A DNA stretch of 64,000 nucleotides, taken from NCBI RefSeq assembly GCF_024713945.1, contig NC_134680.1, forward strand, positions 3,434,001-3,498,000. The letters are read 5' to 3'. Shown one piece after another: positions 36,080 through 46,867 of the stretch (position 1 is the stretch's first letter; every line of letters begins with the position of its first letter). The translations under genes and the position numbers were made by a program. The DNA comes from Dermatophagoides farinae. Taxonomy: Eukaryota > Arthropoda > Arachnida > Sarcoptiformes > Pyroglyphidae. Below the pieces are notes generated by a model. The model did no database searches and was not told the origin of the DNA. It worked only from the letters and a program-made list of their open reading frames with translations.

Positions 36080-37516
36080 TCATTGACGTAAAGCAATTAA
36101 TTTGTATGATATCATCATGAATTTCGCATAAAACATGAGAAACTGTTTTTTTTTTTGATTTTAGCAAAAAGACAAAGAAATAAAGCAAAAATAGAAATGA
36201 TTTCATTTAAAATATGATTTTTTTCACATTTCATAAAAAAATACCTTGAAAAATGTTTTCAATGTAATCACTTCGATACCGCCATACGTAATGCCATACA
36301 TTTTTTTTGTATGAAAATTTTCAATCCAAAACGATACTTTCATACGATTATTTAGGCTAATCAATAATAATGATGGATTTAGATAATTTCTAATGACATA
36401 TTTAGCTGGCCGATGAAGTTGATGAACATATTGTGTAGTGATCAAATGAAATATAAATATAAATGATAATTGATATGATATTATTGTTATGAATATAATA
36501 TTATTCAATATTGACATTTGTTTTTTAATCAATATCATAACCAGATAGGCATTTGTTGGATAATTTACCAATAAAAACAGAAACATCATAACACCATAAG
36601 TATGATCAGTACTATTGGTCATCTGTAATATTTCAATATTCATTTGTCTTATTTTGAATAATTTTCGTGATAATAATTTTCTTTTTGATGATAATCGTAT
36701 AATTTGTTTTAATTTCGTGAACAATGCAATTGTGATTACCACTTGAAATGTACCAACCAATAGACAGGTATCAATATTTTTTATTACAACCATTATCATA
36801 TAAATGAATAGAAAACATTGAAATAGTATCGATAAAAAACCATCTATTGAAGTGAAACAATTGAATCGAAATATTAGATAATATAATGATTTTATTTCAT
36901 AAACAAATAGATATACATCTGTAGTTAAGAATCAATAAATAATTAGTTAATATTAGATTCAATCAGATCAAAGAAATTACTTACAAGTAAAAAAATAAAA
37001 GATTATAAATACTTTTCGATAAATAATTGCCCATTTTCGTATACGATATACATAATATTCAGGAATTTTTGATTGATCATCATCATCATCGTCATCATCA
37101 TTCCAATCGATATTATTATTATGAAAAAATTTTGATTTCCCATGCACAAGAATTGATTGTATTAAATTTGTTGCCATCGTATTGTTACGAAAATAAAGTA
37201 TCTTAATGAAATATATGATCATGGCGAAAAATGTTGCCAACCAAATGTTCACTGTTTGATCAACATGTTCAACGATGACAATATTTAAATGGATTAGATG
37301 CCAATCAATATCTTTATTACTATTGGCCATTAGATAGATGAAACGTAAATCTAATATTATCATCAAAATTATCATCATTTGATAACGTCGACGATATCGT
37401 TGATCATGATCATTAGTAATGGCATATAGATGTTTAAAATAGATTCGATAAATATCAAAATTTTTATCATCATTATTAATAATTGTTAACAAACAGGATT
37501 TTATTGTTTCAAACAT
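36080..37516 (-). CDS. Gustatory-receptor-like membrane protein (copy B)
   Basis: Exons 36985-37516, 36245-36918 and 36080-36142 on the minus strand (phases 1 and 0), 422 aa. Hydrophobic segments include MMIILMIILDLRFIYLM, WLATFFAMIIYFIKILYF, KVFIIFYFFTYVYLF, GTFQVVITIALFTKL, YGVMMFLFLLVNYPTNAYLV and IIFITIISYQLSFIFIFHLI. Near the end FHTKKMYGITYGGIEVIT leads into a 21-codon last exon (FLMFYAKFMMISYKLIALRQ). That small exon is recognised because copy A has the same one. The middle exon begins 5' of its first Met (YVYLFVYEIKSLYYL matches copy A). Seven-membrane-segment topology, phase-0 last intron and paired duplication suggest a chemoreceptor of the GR superfamily; a different 7TM family cannot be excluded. 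Confidence 0.62.
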
Positions 37517-38410
37517 GTTTTTTTATTCACTAAAATCAGTGAAAATCGGAAAATTTCAATTCAATTTCAATCGTCCCATATAAATCAAGAGGCAAAATAA
37601 AAAAATAAAAATCAGCGAATGAATGATATAATTAAGCTATTTTTTTCGTTTTACAATTTTGAAAATGGAATTGAATTTAGAATATTTTTTTTATATATAT
37701 ACAAAAAAAACCATATTGCTGGAATTCATTTATCATGAGCATGATGATCATTATTATTTTTGCAAAAAGAAAAGTTTTTCAGATCAATTCACCATTTGTA
37801 TTAAATATTGATTTTTTTTTCTCTCTCTTTTACTCTCAACTTACTACTCTCTTATCGCTTATTACGTTATATTTCCCTATTCATACATTTATTCATTCAT
37901 TTGATGAATGTTGAAAGTCACGAAAAATATGAATGCGAATAAAATGATTGAAATGACATCATAGTTCTGCACTAAAAATATTTTTTAAAATGAAATCTGA
38001 TTTCCGTCAGTATTCTCCAGGTACACAGGAATAAAATTGAGAAAAAATTAAAAAAAAAAATCAATTTTTTCTATTTTTTTTCCATCAGCAATGAATCAAA
38101 CGAATAAAAAATCATTTTTCAACCACAAATAATCAATTCAATGCTCTTGTATTGTCAATCGATCGATTTTGAAAAAAAATCATGTGGTAACCATTTGTGA
38201 AGAACCGATTTCGAAATACCGATTCTTTTAAAAAGTTGTTACTACCGCCATCTAGTGTTCACCAACAATTAACATTTTTTTAATATTCATGATTCTATGA
38301 TCGAAATAATTATAATTTTTAACATAATTTTGCTTATTATTTTCATCATCATAATAAAAACAACAATTTATCATCATAAATCATTCGCAAAATCATTCTA
38401 TGGCAATTTC
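37517..38410. other. Intergenic with CTCF-like site
   Basis: No gene. A strong match to the CTCF core motif lies at 38245-38258, about 150 bp from the end of the zinc-finger gene. Confidence 0.5.
38245..38258 (-). promoter_or_regulatory. Candidate CTCF-type insulator motif
   Basis: Read on the minus strand, ACACTAGATGGCGG matches 13 of 14 positions of CCASYAGRKGGCRS, the CTCF core known from vertebrates and shared in insects. It lies between a chemoreceptor-like pair and a zinc-finger gene. One motif match does not show binding. Confidence 0.4.
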
Positions 38411-40126
38411 CTAAAGTTCTGTTATCCTTTCCGTTGTTGTTGTCGTTGTTGTTATTGGTTGAATTGGAATAGAATCCGAAGTTTCGTATCCAGAAATATT
38501 TTCCATTGTCTCATCAGCTGATGTTAATAATGAAGAAGATGATGATGGCGCCTGCGATGATATTGATGTCAACTGTTGTGAATATCGTACGTGATTTGGA
38601 TCCATTTCTAATTCTTTCAAATGTAATGATAATTCATATGGTTTCTTAAAACGTTGATTACAATGATAACATGTTTTGGAATGAAAATTCTTGAAATGGC
38701 GATTAACCTGTGCTCGTAGAAAATGCATATATGTACAATCATCGATTGAACATTGATAACCAACAATAGAATTATCCGGTGATCGTCGTAACATGAATAC
38801 ATTCGATGATATACGTTCACGTATCAATGTTTTTTCTTCTTTAAATCGTTCAATCATTTGCATAAATTCATTTTTCGAATGTACATTATGAGTTATTTTT
38901 CTTGATGATGATGACGACGTTGTGGCTGGTGTTGATAAAGCCGTCGTCCTTGTTGTTGTTGTTGTTGTTGTAGTGCTGTTTTCCCCACTATCACTTGGTT
39001 CCAAATTATTTACCATCATTGATTGCCGTTGATTTAATGATGATGATGTAGGTGATGTTAATATTGTCAACGAATTCGTGTCACTTTTTTGATATGGAAT
39101 CGTTTTTATTGTTATTGGCACAGATACCGGTGTTGATATTGTGGAATGAGATGTAGACGAATGAATCGTAGATCCATTATCTATTATTGAAACAATCGAT
39201 TGTTCTTGATGATTAGATTCATCATCATCGTCATCATCTTTGATTTGTATGTCGATTATCGGTTCAAACATATTATTATTATTTGAAATATTCTGTTCAC
39301 CATCATCATTATCATTTTGATTAATAATTTTTCGATGATTATTAATACCTATTATAGTTGATTGATCTTTTTGATTATGACGATGAAACGTTGTTACATT
39401 ATACATTGAATCATCATTATCGATACAATAGATTTGATTATCACCATTCATTGTTATTGTTTGTGCGTGTTCATCAAGATCTAAAATATCTTTATCAAAA
39501 TCCGTAATTATTGTTTCATCATTATTCATTTCACCATTACCATCAATCGATCCATCATCATCATCATCATCATCAATGATGAATTGCAGAAGATTATTAA
39601 TCTTTGTTTCCATTGAGTGTAGTTTGGCAAATTTCATTTCGAAAAAGTCTTTTAATTCTTTCACTTCTGAACAATATGTTTGAAAAATGTTGACAAGATT
39701 ATTCTGTACATGAAATTTTGTCTGTCGATTCAAATGTCGTTGTTGATAACCAGTTGATGATGTGTTGATGGTGGTGGTGGGCATTTGCTGGGTTTGTCGT
39801 CTTTGTTGACGATTTGTTCGTATGATTTGTTGTTGTTGTTGTTGTTGTGGTTGTTTGTTATTATTATTTTGGACAAAATTTGTTTGATTAAATTGTTGTT
39901 GTTGTTGTTGATTTATGGCCATTAAATTTGTTGTTGTATTCGTTGCCATTCTAATCGATGATGATGAGCGTTGGGCACTGGAATAATTTCCTCGGTGACG
40001 ATTATTCGATGATATTCGTGATGATAACATCATTCTTTTGTCGTTCATCAGATATGGACGATAGCGTTGTTGTTGAATATTTGAATCTAATAAATTTGTC
40101 GTAATCGTATTGGAATTTTGTTTCAT
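38411..40126 (-). CDS. C2H2 zinc-finger protein with long disordered N-terminus
   Basis: Single exon on the minus strand, 571 aa. Almost all of the first 430 residues are low-complexity (Gln, Asn, Asp, Ser and Thr runs) apart from a helical stretch near residues 140-185 (LVNIFQTYCSEVKELKDFFE) that may form a coiled coil. Two zinc fingers lie at about 457-510: CSIDDC...HFKNFH (C-x4-C-x12-H-x4-H) and CYHCNQRFKKPYELSLHLKE (C-x2-C-x12-H). They are preceded by a basic helix (FMQMIERFKEEKTLIRERIS). Probably a nuclear DNA- or RNA-binding protein; I cannot name an orthologue. The C-terminal tail is Ser/Thr-rich. Confidence 0.7.
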   Translation of the reverse strand: MKQNSNTITTNLLDSNIQQQRYRPYLMNDKRMMLSSRISSNNRHRGNYSSAQRSSSSIRMATNTTTNLMAINQQQQQQFNQTNFVQNNNNKQPQQQQQQQIIRTNRQQRRQTQQMPTTTINTSSTGYQQRHLNRQTKFHVQNNLVNIFQTYCSEVKELKDFFEMKFAKLHSMETKINNLLQFIIDDDDDDDGSIDGNGEMNNDETIITDFDKDILDLDEHAQTITMNGDNQIYCIDNDDSMYNVTTFHRHNQKDQSTIIGINNHRKIINQNDNDDGEQNISNNNNMFEPIIDIQIKDDDDDDESNHQEQSIVSIIDNGSTIHSSTSHSTISTPVSVPITIKTIPYQKSDTNSLTILTSPTSSSLNQRQSMMVNNLEPSDSGENSTTTTTTTTRTTALSTPATTSSSSSRKITHNVHSKNEFMQMIERFKEEKTLIRERISSNVFMLRRSPDNSIVGYQCSIDDCTYMHFLRAQVNRHFKNFHSKTCYHCNQRFKKPYELSLHLKELEMDPNHVRYSQQLTSISSQAPSSSSSLLTSADETMENISGYETSDSIPIQPITTTTTTTERITEL

Positions 40127-41463
40127 TGTGGTGGTTGTCGTATTAATTTCGATAAGGTAAGTGACAGAATTTTTCTTTTGATTTTCATTCGAAATTTCAT
40201 TCTAATACATACATGATATATATTTGCAAATTTGAATTAGAAAAATTGAATTAAATTTATTCGTAAATTAATCTAAAACAGAAAACAAACAACAATATCA
40301 ATCAATGGTAGTAAAAATCAATTGTTCAAAATTTATATATACCATTATCATCATTCAAAGAATCAATCAATTGATCGATATATGGTTGAATCAATCGAAA
40401 AACATGATTACGGCAATGACAATGACATTTCATTCGTAGGATGAGGCAAAAACAGCAACAACAATAAATAACATTACAAAAATGGAAGAAGTAGTAACGG
40501 TTCCTGAAGAAATATTTGTTTGTTTGTTGTTGGTATCATTGTAAAAGAATATTTATTTATTACATAGAATATATGTGTGAGCTCACTAAAATGTGAGAAT
40601 CGTTTTCCCCGTTTCTTCTTTTACATTGCTACTTCAAATTACATTACATACATGGCAGCCATTTATGTTTCAGTATTATTGCGTTTCGTCCACGATGACG
40701 ATGATGACATGTCACATATAACGGTGGAATCATGGAATTCTGTGCTTATATATAAGTGTGTGTGTGTGTGTGTGTGTGTGTGTCTGTTTCTACATCATGG
40801 AACTTAACATTATATAGATATATACTGCCGGTTTTTTTCTTTTTTATCGTTATGATGATCCACGTTTTTTCTCTCTCAACTATCCGGCCACCGATAAATT
40901 TAGGGCCAAATGATCATTCCATTACATCGGATATGATGAAACGATGGAACGAAAGGAAAAAAAATAAGCAACAACACTGTACATGTGGAAAGATTGGAAT
41001 TGAGAATAATGAGAATTTCAACAAATCCATGCCATTTTTGATAAAGACAATATAAGGGATGCCCCCACACACAATATATGATACAAACACACATACATAC
41101 ATTCGGAAACCGATGACATCACGATTGTATGCATGAACAGAGTATACTGATTCGGTTATTCGAAACCGATCCGGTCGTCGGGTACATGTATATATGGCAT
41201 TGTTTCATCATTACGATAATATTCTCGGGTAAATGGATGAATGCTATATAAATATAACAAGAATTCATTACTCTACAATGTTTTCAATATTTTTTTTTCA
41301 CTAAAAACTATTGATTTAAACTATCATTTAAAAAAATGCAAATCAAATTAAAAAAATTACAAACATACAATTATCTGTAATACAATTCATAGGAAAATTG
41401 TCAACGTTAATTTTGATAGATGATACGAAATCCATGAGAATAATTTTGATTCCTTTCTATTGT
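40127..41463. other. Intergenic, promoter side of zinc-finger gene
   Basis: No gene seen. Contains a (GT)n tract at about 40755-40782 and AT-rich sequence. Open frames here consist of repeats. Confidence 0.5.
40755..40782. repeat. (GT)n microsatellite
   Basis: About 13-14 GT units between the zinc-finger gene and the IR pair. It is one of many dinucleotide tracts in the window. Confidence 0.85.
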
Positions 41464-43664
41464 TCAAAAATGAGGAAGTTTAAATAATTTTTCATAAAGA
41501 ATTTCGGCAGAAAAAACAAGAACAGAGCAAATGATACCAAAGGTCCACAATAAGAATATTGAAAATACATGCATTAGTTGTACACCATCATGAACCACTG
41601 TTGAAGATGATGATGGTGATGATGAGGATGATGGAGATAAAAGTGATTGAAACATGGATTGATATTGACCATGTGATAACTTTCTTGAGATATTAGCAAA
41701 CCAAATATAGGCAAAACCAGATTCATATGTAAGTTGTATACTAAAAAAAAATATCAAATGATCTCGATATATAAAAATGAATGAATATAAAAATTATATT
41801 ACACATACTAAAGATCAATCACATTGCTCAATGGTGAATGTCGAGCAAGCGCTACGGCTAAAAAATCAGCACCAAATGAACCATGACCAACATGTAATGG
41901 TTTTTTGGCCATCAATTTCGATAAAAATATCAAAATTAATTTGGAATTAATATAAATGTAACGACCTTCAGGATCATTCTGAACAATATCGATACCATTC
42001 ACAACATTGTCTACCATTTTTTCATTGCTTCTATAAAAAAGATAATTATAAATTAAATAAAAATTAATCAAATTATAGATGAAACAAACCGATTTAAATG
42101 TTGACCAATAATATGTAAAGTTGTTAGAGCACTTGGTGAATTGACAAATGTATCATAATATGCACCATGTGGTACAGTAATAATTTTGTAAAAGCCCATT
42201 TGAGCTGCTTGTAATAGATCACCGATTGTATCGATTGGTTTTTGATATTTAGGAATTGTCAATAATGAATAGAATGAGGCACAGTAAGCGGGTGATAAAA
42301 CAATCATGGCTAAAATGAAGAGCAAATAAATGATTCTGATTTGATAATGCTCACGAGTATCTGTATCGATACTTTTGCTCAATAATATGGCATAAAGATT
42401 CATTGACATTGATGCAAATGAAGGCACTTTGCCATAATCGTGAGTATAATCCAAAAATTTTGTTGTCAAATAAAGTGTTAGTAAAATGGCAAAAAATGAT
42501 ATCAAGATTATTAACCATAATAACACTGAAAAAGGCTTCATAAAAAGCCATAATTGAGTTTTTTCCGCTGGAGATTGAGATATAAATCCTAATTCATCAG
42601 TTGTTATAATCGATGTAAAATGAATCGCTAGTGCTCTTGGGTAGGAAATCGAAATTCCGCAGATACCAATATCGGCAGTACCATTAAAAATATGACCAAT
42701 AGATCCTTTCCATATATCTGGACCGATAAGTTGACCCCAATTCTGTTCACCATCAATAAGATCATAGGTAAAGTTCATTTTCGTTGATATAAGATCAATA
42801 AAATATCGATCCAATGAATAGGGCATCAATTGAAGATTAGGAAATCTAATTACATAACAAAGTGGATTAAACTATAGAAACAAATAAAGAAAATCATCGA
42901 TAATTATTGTGAATCAATTGATTTTTTTAACTTACATCATTGACAACAACTTTCAATCGTTGTTGTTTAAGATTACATTTCAAATAGGATGTTTTAATTT
43001 TTTCAAAATCTTCGTCAGTTTTTGGTATGTACACAGAATTTGTCATTCGACACCCATCAAAAATTGGTCGTAAATGAATGGTTGTAGTCATGCTTTTCGA
43101 ATCGTTGCCAGCGATAACTATTAGACGAAAATTCCGGTCCAATTTCCAGATTAATTCAGATAATGATTTATACAAACAGTGAGTCAGATTAAAATTGCTA
43201 TTGGCCGTTATAAAAGCGAGCATATATGGTTGACAGCTATAACATTCATTGTATAATATTTGTAAAACTTTTATTAAACTCTGCAGATATGATTGAATTT
43301 CTTTCTTATGAATGGAATAAGATAAATTAAAAATTATCAATAAATTACGATCACGATATTCTGATTTTTGTCCTTGTTGAAAAACATTTGAATCAAGTTT
43401 ATCTGACGATTCATTTACGTACAAATCGAATGGACAATCAAAATCATTCAATCGATTCTTGACACGATTATCGATTGTATGATGAACATTTTTAATTAAA
43501 ATAATTTTCATTTTTTGAAATTTCAATGAATCTTCACTACATATTCGTTGTAGATAATACCATAGACTTTGATCACCTGGAAAGTGTAGAACAGAATTTT
43601 TCACTGTTTCAATAATGATAATTTTTAAAATGAATAATGATAAATGAATTAAAATTTTGATCAT
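41464..43664 (-). CDS. Ionotropic receptor (IR), tandem copy 1
   Basis: Exons 42936-43664, 42090-42871, 41809-42030 and 41464-41740 on the minus strand (phases 0, 2, 2), 669 aa. MIKILIHLSLFILKIIII forms the signal, chosen because copy 2 also begins MIK plus a hydrophobic run. A divergent amino-terminal region (about 220 aa) shares LRPIFDGCR with copy 2. S1 has YDLIDGEQNWGQ and ADIGICGISISYPRALAIHF, with the ligand-binding Arg kept. M1 is VLLWLIILISFFAILLTLYL, the pore region SFASMSMNLYAILLSKS, M3 IRIIYLLFILAMIVLSPAYC, followed by FYSLLTIPKYQKPIDT. S2 has RYIYINSK with Asn where classical receptors carry Glu, and M4 is FSIFLLWTFGIICSVLVFS. Likely a chemosensory cation-channel subunit. Confidence 0.85.
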
Positions 43665-44033
43665 TTCGTTATATGTAAATGTATACAATAATGATGTTCT
43701 TAAAATATATACCGATTTCAGAATAATAATAACTAAAATATTATTACACATGAAGACAGTCACCAAAACAATTATTTTTCCGAATCAATTAAAATTATTA
43801 TTGACATTCAAAGAAAATAAAAAAAAAAATTGGTAGCGAAAAAAAAATCTCAACAGACATATAATTATAATTATAGTAAAGAAATTCAGTACAAAATACA
43901 AAAAATAATAATGATTCATGTGTCAACTTTCTCATGAAAATTCTAATCTGATTGCCAACAGGAAAGATATATGAATACGCTACAATGTACATAAGTAGTT
44001 TCTTTTTTTTCATTAATTTTCTTCATAATGGCA
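43665..44033. other. Spacer between tandem IR genes
   Basis: About 370 bp, AT-rich, no gene; must hold the 3' UTR of IR copy 2 and the promoter of copy 1. Confidence 0.5.
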
Positions 44034-46357
44034 TTACAAATTTCCGATATCGGTCATTGGAAAGATAATATAAATAAACCATTTCCGATATAAGAATTCG
44101 CCAATCATACTCATTGATGAACCAAATAATCCGATCGTCCATAGCGCAAATGTTAATTGTAAATCATTAAATTGTAGTCCATCTGCGATTAATGATAATT
44201 CACGATTCTTACCACTACCATAAGATAGAATAAAATCATCGGCTTGTTGATTTTGAGCTGGAAAATAGCGAAACATTTGCCTGTACCAATGTTCATGTAA
44301 TCCGGCTTCATATGCAATTTTTATGCTATAAATATACACAGAAAATAGAAAAGACAATTTTTAATTTTGTTTCCTATAAATTCATTCCAAATAAACAGAA
44401 ATAATTACTGACTAAAAATCAAATGAACGAAATAATGGTGATTGTTTGGAAAATGCGAATGCAATTAAATTTGATCCAAATGAATCTTCACTAATATATA
44501 ATGGTATTTCAGCAAATAATTTTCTTGAAATTTCCAATGACATTTTTGAATCAATATAAATGAAACGTTTATCATTAGTAGTATTTTGTACAATTTGAAT
44601 TCCTCGTTCAATATTTGTTGCCATTGTTGAATGGCTTCTGTGTATGAGAAGAAAAAAAAAATCATGTCAAAATTCAATTTATTATTAGCATCACCATTAA
44701 TTACCGATTCATATGTTGACCAATTGTGTACGTCGTACCGGAATCAGGATCAGCATCAATAAATAATTCTAGATATGAGCTAAATTGTAATGTTATTATA
44801 TTATGACTATCACTTTGAGCAATTTGAATTAATTGATCGATTGTTTCAATCGGTTTCTGATATTGTACGATGGTTAAAAATGAATAATATGAACCACAAT
44901 ATGTAGGTGTTAGGACAACCATTGCTAACATAAACGATAGATAAAGGATTCGAATCTTGAATAATCGTGGAATCGTGAATGTTGTTATACTTTTACTTAA
45001 AAATATGGCATATAAATTCATTGCAATCATCGACGATGATGATGGTCGTTGATCATTAATCATCAGTGATTTTGAAATAAAATAAAGTGACATCAAAATG
45101 ATCAAGAATGAAACTAAAATTGCAAACCAAACTTTTATTTCGAGTGGTTGAAGAAAAATAAATTCTTGTTGTTCATCCATTGGAAACGGCGTTATGAATG
45201 TCAATTCATCAATTACAGTGAAATGAGTAAAATCAACAACTCTTGATCGATCAATATTCATCGACATACCACACATGGCTAGATCAGCTGAACCATTAAG
45301 TAGATGACCCACCGAACCACTCCATGATCGATTCGGACCAATACGATAGCCCCAATTCTGTTCAGAATCGATGAGTGTATAACGAAAATTTATTTTTTCC
45401 GATAATAATTCCATCATTTTATAATCAATCGAATGTGATTCCAATATGAATGTATCGAAATTACAATGTGGGGTAAACTTTTTTTCAGAATAATAATAAG
45501 AATCATTATTTTATTTATGACAAAATAGATATTAAAATTTAATTACAATTGCTTACATTATTGATGGCAGCAGACAACATTGTTTGATTAAGATCACATT
45601 TCCATGATGATGAGATGTTCATTTTTTCAAAATCAGGCCTGGTTCGTGGCATGAACACACCATTGAATAATCTACAACCATCAAAAATTGGCCTCAAATG
45701 TATTGCAGTGGTGGGGGTGGTGATATCCGTTCCATTCGAATTGGTTACAACAACAGTAGTGATTCGAAATCTTTTATCGGCTGATGGTAGTAATCGGATC
45801 AATAATCGATTCAAAATGTTTGTAAATTTTTCATGATGACCATGTGATTGTGTGAAAATTATGAATAAAAATGGCATACAAGTTAAACATTTTATATAAA
45901 TTATTTGTAATGATTGCATAAGAAAAGTGAATTTTAACCATAATTCATTATTATCCAAATTATCATCTTTGTTGTGAATAAATGATATATCAAATATCAC
46001 CAGAACATTTCGATAACGATTTTCTGGTTTTTTTCGATACGATAAATTTGAACTCAGTTCTTGTATGGTAATATTCGAATAAAGATCAAATGGACAATCC
46101 ATTTCATACAGATGTTTGCGAATAATCAATGTTGAACGTAAGGAATGTAGATTTTCAATCAAAATTATTGTCGTTTTTTGTGATGACGATGAAAAATATT
46201 TAAATTTTTGTAGATAATTCCATAAATTTGATTCCCCCGAAAATGGTTGAACATTGTTTGATGGTAAACAAAAATTTACATTAACATTTATTATCAATAA
46301 GAATAATAATAAGAACGTAATCATTATGAAAATCTTCAATTTCAACCATTTGATCAT
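44034..46357 (-). CDS. Ionotropic receptor (IR), tandem copy 2
   Basis: Exons 45557-46357, 44705-45477, 44413-44637 and 44034-44325 on the minus strand (phases 0, 2, 2, identical to copy 1), 696 aa. The signal is near residues 10-28 (IFIMITFLLLFLLIINVNV). The amino-terminal region has DCPFDLYSN and LRPIFDGCRLFNGVFMPRTR, both shared with copy 1. S1 has FRYTLIDSEQNWGY and ADLAMCGMSMNIDRSRVVDF, with the Arg kept. M1 is VWFAILVSFLIILMSLYFI, then MIAMNLYAIFLSKS in the pore, M3 IRILYLSFMLAMVVLTPTYC, S2 with RFIYIDSK, and M4 LTFALWTIGLFGSSMSMIGE. Same strand, exon plan and spacing as copy 1 show a tandem duplication; divergence is substantial. Confidence 0.85.
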
Positions 46358-46867
46358 GGTTGTTCTTGTTGATTATCAAAACTTGAAGAATTTATTGAAA
46401 ATGATGATAAAAAAAATTAATGAATCGATGAATGAATGAGAAAAAATCTAATCACATGTTCTAAAGCTAATAATTTTACTCACAAACAAAATGTTAATAT
46501 TATTATTATTGATCAAAATGTTTGAATCACAATTATTTTTTTTCTGTCAATAATAACAAAAATATTCAAGGGAGAAAAAATTATTACCTCGTGATAATGT
46601 GTGTGTGTGTGTGTGTATGTACGAGATACATTCTAATTTTGTCCCATTGTCAGACTGTTTGTAATAACCGGAATGAGAAAATTTTCGGAAAATGGGTGCA
46701 ATATTGTTGCAAATTGAAAAAATGTCATGAGAATAAATATTCACGATTTATTATATTATATTAAAAAGAAAAATTATTGTTTTTTTCAATCAAAAAAAAA
46801 AAAAAAAAAAAATTCATAATAAACATTCGATATGTCGTCGTCGATCATACATGATTTTGTTCAAAAT
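46358..46867. other. Spacer between IR copy 2 and the aminopeptidase gene
   Basis: No gene. Contains a (GT)n tract near 46600-46616 and a long poly-A run at about 46793-46812. The IR promoter should lie here. Confidence 0.5.
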
